Part shown: in pieces, positions 6,250 to 13,624 of the stretch | Position numbering within the stretch: position 1 is the first letter of the stretch | How the letters are laid out: the number at the start of each line of letters is the position of its first letter | Notes under the pieces: model-generated | Told to the model about the DNA's origin: nothing | The model's database searches: none | What the model saw: only the letters and a program-made list of their open reading frames with translations | Source: Paracoccaceae bacterium | GTDB taxonomy: Bacteria > Pseudomonadota > Alphaproteobacteria > Rhodobacterales > Rhodobacteraceae | Reading direction: 5' to 3' | Length of the DNA: 13,624 nucleotides | NCBI GenBank assembly: GCA_016937725.1 | Contig: JAFGVZ010000050.1 | Span: 1 to 13,624 of the forward strand | Position numbers and translations under genes: made by a program

Positions 6250-7842
6250 ATGCGTATTTTCAAGAAGGCGTCGTCGCGCCTGCGGCTTGGAGCCGTAACC
6301 ATTGCGATGTCGGTGTCAGTTGCCCTGCCTGCGACGGCCCAACAATTTCCCGCGTTCCAGCAGGCTGTTGCCGAAGGAGTCGCCCAGAACGAAGGCCTGT
6401 CAGCCTTTTACCGCACCCATGACTACGCCGATTTATGGACGGGGGCAGATGATGCCGCGCGCCGTCAGGCTTTTATTACCGCGCTCAGCCGCGCCTCGGA
6501 TCATGGTTTGCCGCTGGAGCGGTATGACCTGCCCGGCCTGATGGCCGCGTTCGACACCGTCACAAGCGAACGTGACCGGGGCGCGTTGGAAGCGCAGATG
6601 ACGCTAACTTTCCTGCGCTTCGCCACCGATTTGCACAGCGGTGTGCTGGAGCCGTCGCGGCTGGATTCTGACATTGTCCGCAAGTTGCCGCGCCCGGACC
6701 CCGAAAAACTGCTGACAGAGTTTGCAACCGCCCCGGCGGCGGGCTTTATTCGCAACCTTGCGCCCACAGCGCCGGAATATGCGCGCCTGTTCCGTGCAAA
6801 GCGCGATCTGGAATTGGCAATTGCCAATGGCGGTTGGGGTCCGCAGGTGCCGCAGGCGCGCTTTGCCCCCGGCACGTCGGGCGATGCGGTCGTGGCGCTG
6901 CGAAACCGCCTGATTGCCATGAGCTATCTGGAGCGTTCTGCCGTTGCCAGCTACGATAGCGTGTTGCAAACGGCTGTGCAGCGCTTTCAGGTCAACCACG
7001 GAATTGACCCCGACGGGATTGCCGGAGCCTCCACCATCCGCGCGCTGAATGTCAGCCCGCAAGAGCGCCTGCAATCGGTGATCGTGGCCATGGAGCGCGA
7101 GCGCTGGATGAACATTCCGCGCGGCGACCGCCATATCTGGGTGAACCTGACAGATTTTTACGCGCGCATTGTCGATAATGACATTGTCACTTTTGAAACC
7201 AAGGCGATCGTTGGCGCGAATGGCGACAACAAGCACACGCCGGAATTCTCTGAGACGATGAAATATCTGGAAATCAACCCGGACTGGACCTTGCCGCGGT
7301 CCATCATCGCGCGGTCCTATTGGGGCACGCTTGCTTCGGGTGGGGCGCAATATCTTCAGATCGTTGATGCCAGCGGGCGCGTGGTTCCGCGCAGTGCAAT
7401 CAACTGGGGCCGCTACACACCCGCGACATTCCCGTTCAATGTGCGCCAGCCCCCGGGGCCGTCGAACGCGTTGGGCGAAGTGAAGTTCATGTTCCCGAAC
7501 CCCTATGCCATCTATTTGCATGACACGCCGGATCAGCATTTGTTCAACACCACGGTGCGGACACATTCGTCGGGCTGCGTGCGTCTGGATGACCCACGCG
7601 ATTTTGCCTATGAATTGCTGTCGCGCCAGTCCGAGACGCCGAAGGACCTGTATCATTCCATCCTGAACACTGGCCAGCAGACGCGGCTTTATCTGGATGA
7701 CCCGGTTCCGGTGCATCTGGTCTATCGCACGGCCTTTACAAATGTCCGTGGCGAGTTGAATTTCCGCAACGATATGTATGGGCGTGATGCGATGATCTAC
7801 CGCGCCTTGGTGGCAGCGGGCGCGGTGAACCCCGCAAGCTAA
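6250..7842 (+). CDS. ldtD: L,D-transpeptidase, YcbB/LdtD type, with peptidoglycan-binding domain
   Basis: Periplasmic enzyme of 530 residues that makes 3-3 cross-links in peptidoglycan from tetrapeptide donors (family role). Residues 1-29 form a signal peptide: basic MRIFKKASSRLR, a hydrophobic core, and cleavage at ATA-Q. A YcbB-type scaffold region follows (about 40-185), then a peptidoglycan-binding repeat (about 206-263, from GTSGDAVVALRNRL to GIAGASTIRALN). The YkuD catalytic domain starts near 293. The catalytic motif is YLHD...HSSGCVRL with H424, H439 and nucleophile C443. ATG 6250 is preferred over the in-frame TTG at 6211: it gives a proper signal peptide and has GGGGGA five bases upstream (6239-6244). 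It diverges from the mepK-like gene, mirroring the E. coli ycbB-ycbK neighbourhood, and ends at a strong terminator. Paralogue number in the genome is unknown. Confidence 0.93.
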   Translation: MRIFKKASSRLRLGAVTIAMSVSVALPATAQQFPAFQQAVAEGVAQNEGLSAFYRTHDYADLWTGADDAARRQAFITALSRASDHGLPLERYDLPGLMAAFDTVTSERDRGALEAQMTLTFLRFATDLHSGVLEPSRLDSDIVRKLPRPDPEKLLTEFATAPAAGFIRNLAPTAPEYARLFRAKRDLELAIANGGWGPQVPQARFAPGTSGDAVVALRNRLIAMSYLERSAVASYDSVLQTAVQRFQVNHGIDPDGIAGASTIRALNVSPQERLQSVIVAMERERWMNIPRGDRHIWVNLTDFYARIVDNDIVTFETKAIVGANGDNKHTPEFSETMKYLEINPDWTLPRSIIARSYWGTLASGGAQYLQIVDASGRVVPRSAINWGRYTPATFPFNVRQPPGPSNALGEVKFMFPNPYAIYLHDTPDQHLFNTTVRTHSSGCVRLDDPRDFAYELLSRQSETPKDLYHSILNTGQQTRLYLDDPVPVHLVYRTAFTNVRGELNFRNDMYGRDAMIYRALVAAGAVNPAS

Positions 7843-7868
7843 TTGCCCGCCCCATATACCACTTAGTG

Positions 7869-7895
7869 CGCCCCGCCCGTTCGGCGGGGCGTTTT
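7869..7895 (+). terminator. intrinsic terminator after the L,D-transpeptidase gene
   Basis: A perfect 9-bp stem CGCCCCGCC/GGCGGGGCG with a 5-base loop (7878-7882) is followed directly by TTTT (7892-7895). It lies 26 bases after the stop codon. It separates the transpeptidase from the ACP gene, so the latter needs its own promoter. Confidence 0.88.
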
Positions 7896-7933
7896 GATTG
7901 CGCAACCTTACGCTGATGTGACCTGATTAAGAG

Positions 7934-7968
7934 TTGTCGGGCGTCATGAAGCTGTTACATTCTGTCAC
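7934..7968 (+). promoter_or_regulatory. candidate promoter and overlapping dyad for the ACP-KS operon
   Basis: TTGTCG (7934-7939) and TACATT (7956-7961) are 16 bases apart and each match the sigma-70 consensus at four of six positions. A 15-bp dyad GTTACA-TTC-TGTCAC (7954-7968, one mismatch) covers the -10 and the expected start point. A start near 7968 would give a leader of about 39 nt. It lies in the only space available between the upstream terminator and the ACP gene. Confidence 0.35.
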
Positions 7969-7992
7969 GATATGGGGCTTATCCCTCTTGCC

Positions 7993-7998
7993 AAGGAG
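7993..7998 (+). promoter_or_regulatory. ribosome binding site of the ACP gene
   Basis: AAGGAG, a strong Shine-Dalgarno match, lies eight bases before ATG 8007 and decides that start over the in-frame ATG at 8022. Confidence 0.8.
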
Positions 7999-8006
7999 AT
8001 TGCCCG

Positions 8007-8294
8007 ATGGGACTGGACTTCATGTTGAACGAAAACCTGATCGCGCAACGCGTCAAAGAGATCATCGCCGAGCAAGCGCTCGTAGAACCTTCCGAGGTCC
8101 GCGAAGATATGACGCTGGCCGATCTGGAACTGGACAGCCTTGGGCTTGTGGAATGCATCTTCGGTATTGAAGAAGCCTTTGATGTGGCCATTCCCTTCAA
8201 CGCGAATAACCCCGACGAGAGCGGCTTCGACATTTCGTCGGTCGGCGCGATCATTCGTCAGGTCGAGGGCCTGATCGCCAAACAGGCGGCATGA
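8007..8294 (+). CDS. acyl carrier protein (specialised, NodF-like)
   Basis: Small cytoplasmic carrier of 95 residues that holds acyl chains on a 4'-phosphopantetheine arm. The attachment serine is S44 in the motif ELDSLGLVE; acidic helix II follows (IFGIEEAFDVAIPF), then a C-terminal helix after DISSVG. The DSLGL motif and the IPFN-type continuation differ from the housekeeping AcpP motif (DSLDTVE) and resemble NodF-type accessory carriers. The start at ATG 8007 is fixed by AAGGAG upstream. The stop overlaps the ketosynthase start as ATGA, so the two proteins are almost certainly coupled and work as a pair. The acyl chain and its final product are unknown; AcpXL is less likely because no lipid A acylation genes are nearby. 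Confidence 0.9.
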   Translation: MGLDFMLNENLIAQRVKEIIAEQALVEPSEVREDMTLADLELDSLGLVECIFGIEEAFDVAIPFNANNPDESGFDISSVGAIIRQVEGLIAKQAA

Positions 8295-9502
8295 GGCGCG
8301 TTGTCATAACCGGAGCGGGCAGTCTGAACCCGCTTGGGGCGAATGTGCCCGCAACTTTTGCGGCGATGAAGGCCGGGGTCTGTGCCATCGGTCCTTTGAC
8401 TTGCCGCGACGTGGACCGTCTGACCGTGCAAATCGGGGCAGAGATCAAGGATTTGGACCCGGACGCCCATTTCCCCCGCAACAGTATACCGCTTCTGGAT
8501 CGGTTTACGCAGATCGCCCTTGTCAGCGCGCGCGAAGCGGTTGCGCAGGCGGGGCTGAACCTGACCGAAGAAGAGCAATTCCGCGCGGGCGTCGTGCTGG
8601 GCACGGCGGGAGGCGGTAATCTGACGGTCGATGACAATTTCCGCACGGTCTACCAAGAGGGAAAGAACCGCGTTCACCCCTTTGTTGTGCCACGTTTGAT
8701 GCACAATGCCGCCGCGTCGCACCTTTCTATGGAATTTGGGCTGAAAGGGCCGGGCTTCACGGTCTCGACCGCCTGCGCCTCTGCCAATCATGCGATGGGG
8801 CAAGCCCTGATGCTCATTCGCTCTGGCATGGCCGATATAATGCTGACCGGCGGGTCAGAGGCGATGCTGGGCTTTGGCGGGATCAAGGCGTGGGAAGGCT
8901 TGCGCGTTATGAGCCGCGACACCTGCCGCCCGTTCTCCCGCGACCGCACCGGCATGGTGCAGGGCGAGGGTGGGGCGGTGTTCGTGTTCGAGGAACGCGA
9001 ACGTGCCATGGCGCGCGGTGCGACGATCCTGGCCGAGGTGGTGGGCTTTGGTCTGAGCTCAGACGCCAGCGACATTGTCATGCCCGACCGCGACGGCCCG
9101 GTGCGCGCCATGCGCATGGCGTTGGCCGATGCGGGGTTGTCGCCCGATACCATCGGCTATGTGAACGCCCATGGCACCGGCACGGCGGCCAATGACCGCA
9201 CCGAAGCGCAAGCCTTGGCAGAGATTATGGGCGCGCATCTGCCCGATTGCCCGGTCTCGTCCACCAAGGCCATGCATGGTCATCTGATTGGCGGCACAAG
9301 TGCCGTGGAATTGCTGGCCTGCCTGATGGCGTTGCAGGACGGGGTGCTTGCCCCGACCGTCAATTATACCGAAGCCGACCCGGATTGCCCGCTCGACGTG
9401 GTGCCAAACCACGCGCGAGAGGCCCATGTCGATGCCGTGATGAGCAATGCATTCGCGTTTGGCGGCTTGAACGCGGTGATGGTGCTGCGCCGCGCCGCCT
9501 GA
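8291..9502 (+). CDS. beta-ketoacyl-ACP synthase, FabF/NodE-like
   Basis: Cytoplasmic condensing enzyme of 403 residues that extends an acyl chain by two carbons with malonyl-ACP. The catalytic triad is clear: C162 in VSTACASANHAMG, H294 in VNAHGTGT, and H331 in STKAMHGHLIGG with K326. Length and order fit FabF/NodE. Two usually conserved spots differ: the FabF GHLLGAAG block reads GHLIGGTS, and the C-terminal gate region SNSFGFGGTN reads SNAFAFGGLN. Changes there accompany altered chain specificity in accessory ketosynthases (inference). The start overlaps the ACP stop by four bases. It is unlikely to be the housekeeping FabF, because no fabD/fabG/fabI lie nearby and the partner ACP is atypical. 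No terminator follows, and the DUF1800 gene begins 64 nt later, so read-through is possible. Confidence 0.92.
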   Translation: MRRVVITGAGSLNPLGANVPATFAAMKAGVCAIGPLTCRDVDRLTVQIGAEIKDLDPDAHFPRNSIPLLDRFTQIALVSAREAVAQAGLNLTEEEQFRAGVVLGTAGGGNLTVDDNFRTVYQEGKNRVHPFVVPRLMHNAAASHLSMEFGLKGPGFTVSTACASANHAMGQALMLIRSGMADIMLTGGSEAMLGFGGIKAWEGLRVMSRDTCRPFSRDRTGMVQGEGGAVFVFEERERAMARGATILAEVVGFGLSSDASDIVMPDRDGPVRAMRMALADAGLSPDTIGYVNAHGTGTAANDRTEAQALAEIMGAHLPDCPVSSTKAMHGHLIGGTSAVELLACLMALQDGVLAPTVNYTEADPDCPLDVVPNHAREAHVDAVMSNAFAFGGLNAVMVLRRAA

Positions 9503-9566
9503 CAAGCAGGTGAATTGACAGCCCCGCAGGATAGCCTCACCTTTGCTGTGCATGTATGGGGCAAAT

Positions 9567-10922
9567 ATGGCACGCGCTTCCAGCCTTGGACAAATCCGCT
9601 TCGGCTTGGGGCCGCGCCCCGGTCATGCGCCCGCTTTGGATGCGGCGGCGCTGATCGCGGATCTGGACCGCCCGGACCCAGCGGCCAATATCACCCCCTT
9701 CGCAGTCAGATTGGAGCGCGCCGCCGCGCGGGCGGAGTTGCGCCGCGCACAGCGCTCGGGTGCGATGGCTGACACCCTAGCCGAGCGCGAGGCGATCAAC
9801 CGGGCAGAAGTTCGCGACAGCCAAGCCGACCTGCGTGCGCAGCTTGCCCGGATGGTGGCGGCGCCGGTCGGGTTCCGCGAGCGGTTGGTCGCATTTTGGG
9901 CCAATCACTTCGCTGCCGACAGCCGTGGCGGCCATTTTCGCTTTGCCCGCGCCAGTTATGTCGAAGACGCGATCCGCCCTCATATCGCCACCGATTTCGC
10001 CACGCTATTGCGCGCGGCGGTCACGCATCCGGTGATGCAGGGCTATCTGAACCAGAATGTCTCGGTCGGACCGTTCAGTCTTCTGGGCCGTCGCACTGGC
10101 CGGGGGCTGAATGAAAATCTGGCTCGGGAACTGTTAGAGTTGCACACGCTGGGCGCACAAGCGGGCTATTCCCAAGCGGATGTGACCCAGATGGCGCGCT
10201 TGTTGACCGGGATCACCTTCGATCTGGAGCAAGGATATTTTTTCGATGCCCGCATCGCAGAGCCGGGCTTGATCGAGATTTTCGGCAAGCGCTACGGCGG
10301 GCGGCCCGTGATGGAGCGGCACGTTTTCGAGGCGCTGGATGATCTGGCCCTTCGGCCAGAGACCGCGGCGCATCTGGCGGGCAAACTGGCGCGGCACTTT
10401 CTGGCGGATGATCCGGATGCCGGGCTGGTCGCGCATATGCAGGCCAGATATCTTGAAACCGGGGGCAACCTGCGCGCGCTTCATGCGGCGATGCTGGAAC
10501 ACCCCATGATGTGGCAGCCTCCGCTGCGGAAAACGCGCGCGCCGATTGCATGGATGGCGGCCAGCCTGCGCGCGACCGGCACTGCGCCCGATGACATCCT
10601 CGCCCTGTCAGGCCGCGATACACAGCGTTTGCTGCGCCGCCCCTTGCAAGCCATGGGTGCGGCCTGGGAAACCGTGCCCTCGCCCGCAGGGTATGATGAC
10701 AGCGCGCGCGCATGGATCACGGCGCAGGCATTGGCGGCGCGTATGTCTTGGGCAATGGGCTTGGCTGGCAGGCTGCCGCGAACGCCGGACCCGTCCGACT
10801 TCGTGACGACCGCCATGGGCGACATGGCCAGCCCCGCGTTGTTGCGCGTCGTGCGCGGGGCAGAGACGCGGGCGCAAGCAGTGGGGATCATCTTGTCCTC
10901 GCCCGATTTCAACCGCTGCTAG
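9567..10922 (+). CDS. DUF1800 domain protein
   Basis: Protein of 451 residues with the DUF1800 signatures FWANHF (110-115) and NENLARELLELHTLG (182-196), a KLARHFLADDP segment (273-283), and the C-terminal ILSSPDFNRC ending typical of the family. Biochemical function is unknown. ATG 9567 gives the usual family opening (MARASSLGQIRFGLG). In-frame ATG 9552 and TTG 9543 are alternatives, and a stop at 9516 rules out a longer form. No signal peptide or membrane helix is visible with any of these starts, although its partner DUF1501 has a Tat signal. The next gene follows after 9 nt, so the two form an operon. A TTGACA at 9515 lies upstream but has no good -10. Confidence 0.9.
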   Translation: MARASSLGQIRFGLGPRPGHAPALDAAALIADLDRPDPAANITPFAVRLERAAARAELRRAQRSGAMADTLAEREAINRAEVRDSQADLRAQLARMVAAPVGFRERLVAFWANHFAADSRGGHFRFARASYVEDAIRPHIATDFATLLRAAVTHPVMQGYLNQNVSVGPFSLLGRRTGRGLNENLARELLELHTLGAQAGYSQADVTQMARLLTGITFDLEQGYFFDARIAEPGLIEIFGKRYGGRPVMERHVFEALDDLALRPETAAHLAGKLARHFLADDPDAGLVAHMQARYLETGGNLRALHAAMLEHPMMWQPPLRKTRAPIAWMAASLRATGTAPDDILALSGRDTQRLLRRPLQAMGAAWETVPSPAGYDDSARAWITAQALAARMSWAMGLAGRLPRTPDPSDFVTTAMGDMASPALLRVVRGAETRAQAVGIILSSPDFNRC

Positions 10923-10931
10923 GGGAAAATC

Positions 10932-12095
10932 ATGCGCCACGATCCGACCCGCCGTAGGTTTCTGACCCATGCCGCCGCGCTGGGCTGTTCTGTTGCCGCC
11001 AGCCCGTTGCTGACCCCCATCGCCATGGCCAGTACGCCGGGTGAAAACCGGCTGGTTGTCATTATCCTGCGTGGCGCGCTGGACGGGCTGGATGCGCTGC
11101 GACCGCTGGGTGACCCAGATTTTGCGGCTTTGCGCCCCAACCTGTCTGACGGCGGGGTGGCCTTGGACACTGGGTTTTTCGCGCTGCACCCGGTATTGTC
11201 CGACCTTCTGCCACTGTGGCAAGCGGGCGAATTGGCCTTCGTTCCGGCCACCTCTACCCCATACCGTGACAAGCGCAGCCATTTCGACGGGCAAGACGTG
11301 CTGGAAGCGGGCACGCCCGGAACTGGCCCCGCCCTGCGCGATGGATGGTTGAACCGTGCACTGACGTTGATGCCAGGGGTCACCGCGCGCACGGCCTTTG
11401 CGCTCAGCGGCGAACGTATGCGTATTCTGGACGGAGCCGCCCCGATGACGCATTGGGCCCCCGGCACCGATCTGGCGCTTGGGCCGCAGGCGCAGCTGTT
11501 GTTGGAACACCTTTTCACGCAAGACCCGCTCTTTACCGAAGCCGGGCTGACCGCGCTTGAAATGGGGAATGCCGACGGGATGGATGACGCGCCGCGCGGC
11601 GCACCCGGAGAGGTTCTGGCGCGCTATCTGGCAGACCAGATGCGCGGCGAGACCCGGATCGCCAGCCTGTCGCTATCGGGCTTTGACACGCACCAACAGC
11701 AGGCTAACAGGCTGCGCCCTGCCTTGCGCAACCTGCAAACCACCATTCTAACCCTGCGCGCGGAATTGGGGCCGTTATGGGCGCGCACAACCCTAGTGGC
11801 CATGACCGAATTTGGTCGCACCGCGCGCGAAAACGGCACGCGCGGCACCGATCATGGCACCGGCGGCGCGATGCTGCTGGCCGGTGGCGCGCTAAAGGGC
11901 GGGCGCATGCTGGGCGGTTGGCCGGGGCTGTCGGACGCGGCGCTCTATGACAGGCGCGATCTTATGCCCCTCAGCGACGTGCGTGCTTACGCGGCTTGGG
12001 CCTTGCGCGACATGTATGGGCTGCGCGCGTCGGACCTGACCCGAACGGTTTTTCCGGGGCTGGATATGGGCGACAATCCGGGCCTTTTGCTTTAA
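10932..12095 (+). CDS. DUF1501 domain protein, Tat-exported
   Basis: Protein of 387 residues related to the alkaline phosphatase/sulfatase fold (established for the DUF1501 family). The N-terminus has a twin-arginine signal RRRFLTHAA (7-15), a moderately hydrophobic stretch, and cleavage near AMA-S (about residue 34). Conserved DUF1501 blocks are LRGALDGLDAL (46-56), SHFDGQDVLE, GFDTHQQQ (250-257) and EFGRTARENGTRGTDHGTGG (293-312). The histidines and aspartates there would form the metal site. AGGGGA directly upstream of ATG 10932 is a good ribosome binding site, and the gene starts 9 nt after the DUF1800 stop. The pair recurs in many bacteria, implying a joint role outside the cytoplasm. 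Substrate is unknown. Confidence 0.91.
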   Translation: MRHDPTRRRFLTHAAALGCSVAASPLLTPIAMASTPGENRLVVIILRGALDGLDALRPLGDPDFAALRPNLSDGGVALDTGFFALHPVLSDLLPLWQAGELAFVPATSTPYRDKRSHFDGQDVLEAGTPGTGPALRDGWLNRALTLMPGVTARTAFALSGERMRILDGAAPMTHWAPGTDLALGPQAQLLLEHLFTQDPLFTEAGLTALEMGNADGMDDAPRGAPGEVLARYLADQMRGETRIASLSLSGFDTHQQQANRLRPALRNLQTTILTLRAELGPLWARTTLVAMTEFGRTARENGTRGTDHGTGGAMLLAGGALKGGRMLGGWPGLSDAALYDRRDLMPLSDVRAYAAWALRDMYGLRASDLTRTVFPGLDMGDNPGLLL

Positions 12096-12133
12096 CGCTT
12101 CCCCCTTCGCGTTGCGCGGCCTATATGCGCCGC

Positions 12134-13624
12134 ATGGCACAAGCACCTCTGTTACAACTCTCTGGAATCGGCCTCGGCTTTGGCGGCAACCCGCTGCTGG
12201 AAGGGCTGGATATGAACGTGCAACCCGGCGACCGCGTGGCGCTGGTGGGGCGCAATGGGTCGGGCAAATCGACCCTGATGAAGATCATGGCGGGGCTGGT
12301 CGAACCAGATGCCGGCACCCGCACCCTGCCACCGGGCATGTCCGTGGGCTATATGGAACAAGACCCGGATTTCGCGGGCTTTGCGACCTTGGGCGAATAT
12401 GCCATGCAAAGCTTGGATGCGTCCGAGCAATGGCGCGTGGACATCGCCGCCGAGGGGCTGGAATTCAATCCCGATCTGGACCCGGCCCAAGCCTCTGGCG
12501 GGGAACGCAGGCGCGCGGCTTTAGCGCGGCTTCTGGCCGAAGCGCCCGACCTGATGCTGTTGGACGAGCCGACGAACCATCTGGACATCACCGCCATTCA
12601 TTGGCTGGAAGAGCGCCTGCGCGAAACCCGCGCGGCTTTCGTGCTGATCAGCCACGACCGCGCCTTTTTGCGCGCGCTGACCCGCGCAACCCTGTGGGTA
12701 GACCGGGGCCAAGTGCGCCGCCGCGAGGCCGGGTTCGACGGGTTCGAAGAGTGGCGCGACAAGATCTGGGCCGAGGAAGACGACGCCCGCCACAAGCTGA
12801 ACCGCAAGATCAAGGCCGAAGCGCGCTGGGCGGTCGAGGGGATTTCCGCCCGCCGCAAACGCAACCAAGGCCGGGTGCGCGCACTGGCCGAATTGCGCGC
12901 CGAACGCGCGGGCCAGATCAAGCGGCAGGGCACGGCGGCCATGGCGTTTGACAGCGCCGCCCCCTCGGGCAAGCTGGTGGCAGAGTTGGAGAATGTGTCC
13001 AAATCCTATGGCGACCGCCCCATCCTGCAAGATTTCTCGCTGCGGGTGATGCGCGGCGAATGCGTGGCCATGATCGGCCCCAATGGCGTCGGCAAGACCA
13101 CGCTGCTGCGCCTGATGACCGGGCAGGAAGAGGCCGACGAAGGCCGCATCCGCCTTGGCACCAACCTGCAAACGGCCGTGTTCGACCAGACGCGCGCGCA
13201 GCTCGACCCCAATTCGTCCTTGTGGGAAAACCTGACGGGCGATCCGCTGATGGCGGTGTCGGGGCAGGCCGATCAGGTCATGGTGCGCGGCACACCCCGG
13301 CATGTGGTGGGGTATCTCAAGGAATTCCTGTTCGACGAATCCCAAGCCCGCGCGCCGGTGCGGTCGCTGTCTGGCGGCGAGAAGGCGCGGCTTTTGCTGG
13401 CGCGGATCATGGCGCAACCGGCGAACCTGCTGGTGCTCGATGAGCCGACGAACGATCTGGACGTCGAAACGCTGGACCTGCTGCAAGACCTGCTGGGCAG
13501 CTTTGACGGGACCGTGCTGCTGGTCAGCCACGACCGTGATTTCATCGACCGGCTGGCGACGACGACGCTGGTGTTCGAAGGTGAGGGGCGCGTGACCGCC
13601 TATGCGGGCGGCTGGTCGGATTAC
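12134..13624 (+). CDS. uup: ABC-F family ATPase, Uup-like, C-terminus beyond window
   Basis: Soluble twin-ATPase protein without membrane helices. ABC-F members act on ribosomes, and Uup also influences recombination intermediates and transposon excision. The frame stays open to the last base, giving 497 residues from ATG 12134; Uup is about 600, so a C-terminal coiled-coil tail is probably lost. NBD1: Walker A GRNGSGKS (39-46), signature SGGER (121-125), LLDEPTNHLD (142-151). NBD2: GPNGVGKT (315-322), LSGGEKAR (412-419), VLDEPTNDLD (434-443). The inter-domain linker contains EGISARRKRNQGRVRAL, matching the Uup-type ARRTRN...RVRAL segment. The first signature reads ASGGE rather than LSGGE. 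An in-frame ATG at 12125 would add MRR; I prefer 12134 because MAQAPLLQL fits the usual opening. There is no clear ribosome binding site. It lies 38 nt after the DUF1501 gene. Confidence 0.92.
   Translation, partial: MAQAPLLQLSGIGLGFGGNPLLEGLDMNVQPGDRVALVGRNGSGKSTLMKIMAGLVEPDAGTRTLPPGMSVGYMEQDPDFAGFATLGEYAMQSLDASEQWRVDIAAEGLEFNPDLDPAQASGGERRRAALARLLAEAPDLMLLDEPTNHLDITAIHWLEERLRETRAAFVLISHDRAFLRALTRATLWVDRGQVRRREAGFDGFEEWRDKIWAEEDDARHKLNRKIKAEARWAVEGISARRKRNQGRVRALAELRAERAGQIKRQGTAAMAFDSAAPSGKLVAELENVSKSYGDRPILQDFSLRVMRGECVAMIGPNGVGKTTLLRLMTGQEEADEGRIRLGTNLQTAVFDQTRAQLDPNSSLWENLTGDPLMAVSGQADQVMVRGTPRHVVGYLKEFLFDESQARAPVRSLSGGEKARLLLARIMAQPANLLVLDEPTNDLDVETLDLLQDLLGSFDGTVLLVSHDRDFIDRLATTTLVFEGEGRVTAYAGGWSDY

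Noticed and set aside
6604..7905. Long antisense open frame (over 400 codons) across the L,D-transpeptidase gene
   Set aside because: It mirrors the codon structure of a high-GC gene with clear catalytic motifs on the other strand, and its translation resembles no family.
9515..9545. TTGACA as -35 of a separate DUF1800 promoter
   Set aside because: No acceptable -10 occurs 16-18 bases downstream; the match alone is not enough.
9515..9772. Open frame from a TTG with AGGTGAA upstream, about 85 codons
   Set aside because: It runs mostly inside the DUF1800 gene in another frame, has low-complexity Arg/Gly/Ala content and no recognisable family.
12521..13531. Long antisense open frame opposite the ABC-F gene, and a plus-strand frame at 12112-12951
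   Set aside because: Both are shadows of the ABC-F frame, which carries two complete sets of ATPase motifs through to the window end.

Overview
The window is high-GC DNA from an alphaproteobacterium, most likely Rhodobacterales (Roseobacter/Rhodobacter-like). The clues are an ATM1-type exporter, a KpsE-like export protein with a long cytoplasmic extension, an ACP/ketosynthase pair resembling NodF/NodE, a DUF1800-DUF1501 pair and an Uup-type ABC-F protein. The genus cannot be fixed from sequence alone. I see no tRNA, rRNA, insertion sequence, phage gene or CRISPR array, and base composition is even, so this looks like resident chromosome.

Layout. (1) 1-1386, plus: 3' part of an ATM1-family ABC exporter. 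(2) 1387-1545: hairpin-rich spacer ending in a GAGTATTTT...AAGATGAAG element. (3) 1546-2721, plus: BaiN/HI0933-type flavoprotein, converging on the next block. (4) 2736-5895, minus, transcribed in the order mepK-like -> kpsT-like -> kpsE-like: a murein endopeptidase, then the ATPase and the periplasm-spanning partner of a capsule-type exporter; no permease is present. (5) 5896-6249: divergent control region. (6) 6250-7842, plus: YcbB-type L,D-transpeptidase, followed by a strong intrinsic terminator. (7) 8007-9502, plus: ACP and ketosynthase overlapping by ATGA. (8) 9567-12095, plus: DUF1800 protein and Tat-exported DUF1501 protein, 9 nt apart. (9) 12134 to the window end, plus: Uup-like ABC-F ATPase, cut off at its C-terminus.

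How the genes work together. The best-supported functional unit is peptidoglycan 3-3 cross-link metabolism: a YcbB-type transpeptidase makes such links and the YcbK/MepK-type endopeptidase cuts them. The genes are adjacent in E. coli as well, but here they diverge from a shared 354-nt region. That region carries two related palindromes of the form TTGGCAA-N4-TTGCCAA, 157 bp apart, one over the likely transpeptidase promoter. Capsule-export genes lie behind the endopeptidase, so the minus-strand cluster looks envelope-related. The ACP/ketosynthase pair probably builds or modifies a special acyl chain of unknown destination. The DUF1800/DUF1501 pair is a recurrent but functionally obscure partnership.

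Most worth following up: the palindrome pair in the divergent region, the mutually exclusive hairpins ahead of the kpsT-like gene, the altered Walker A motif and missing permease of the export system, and the orphan ACP/KS pair beside DUF1800/DUF1501.
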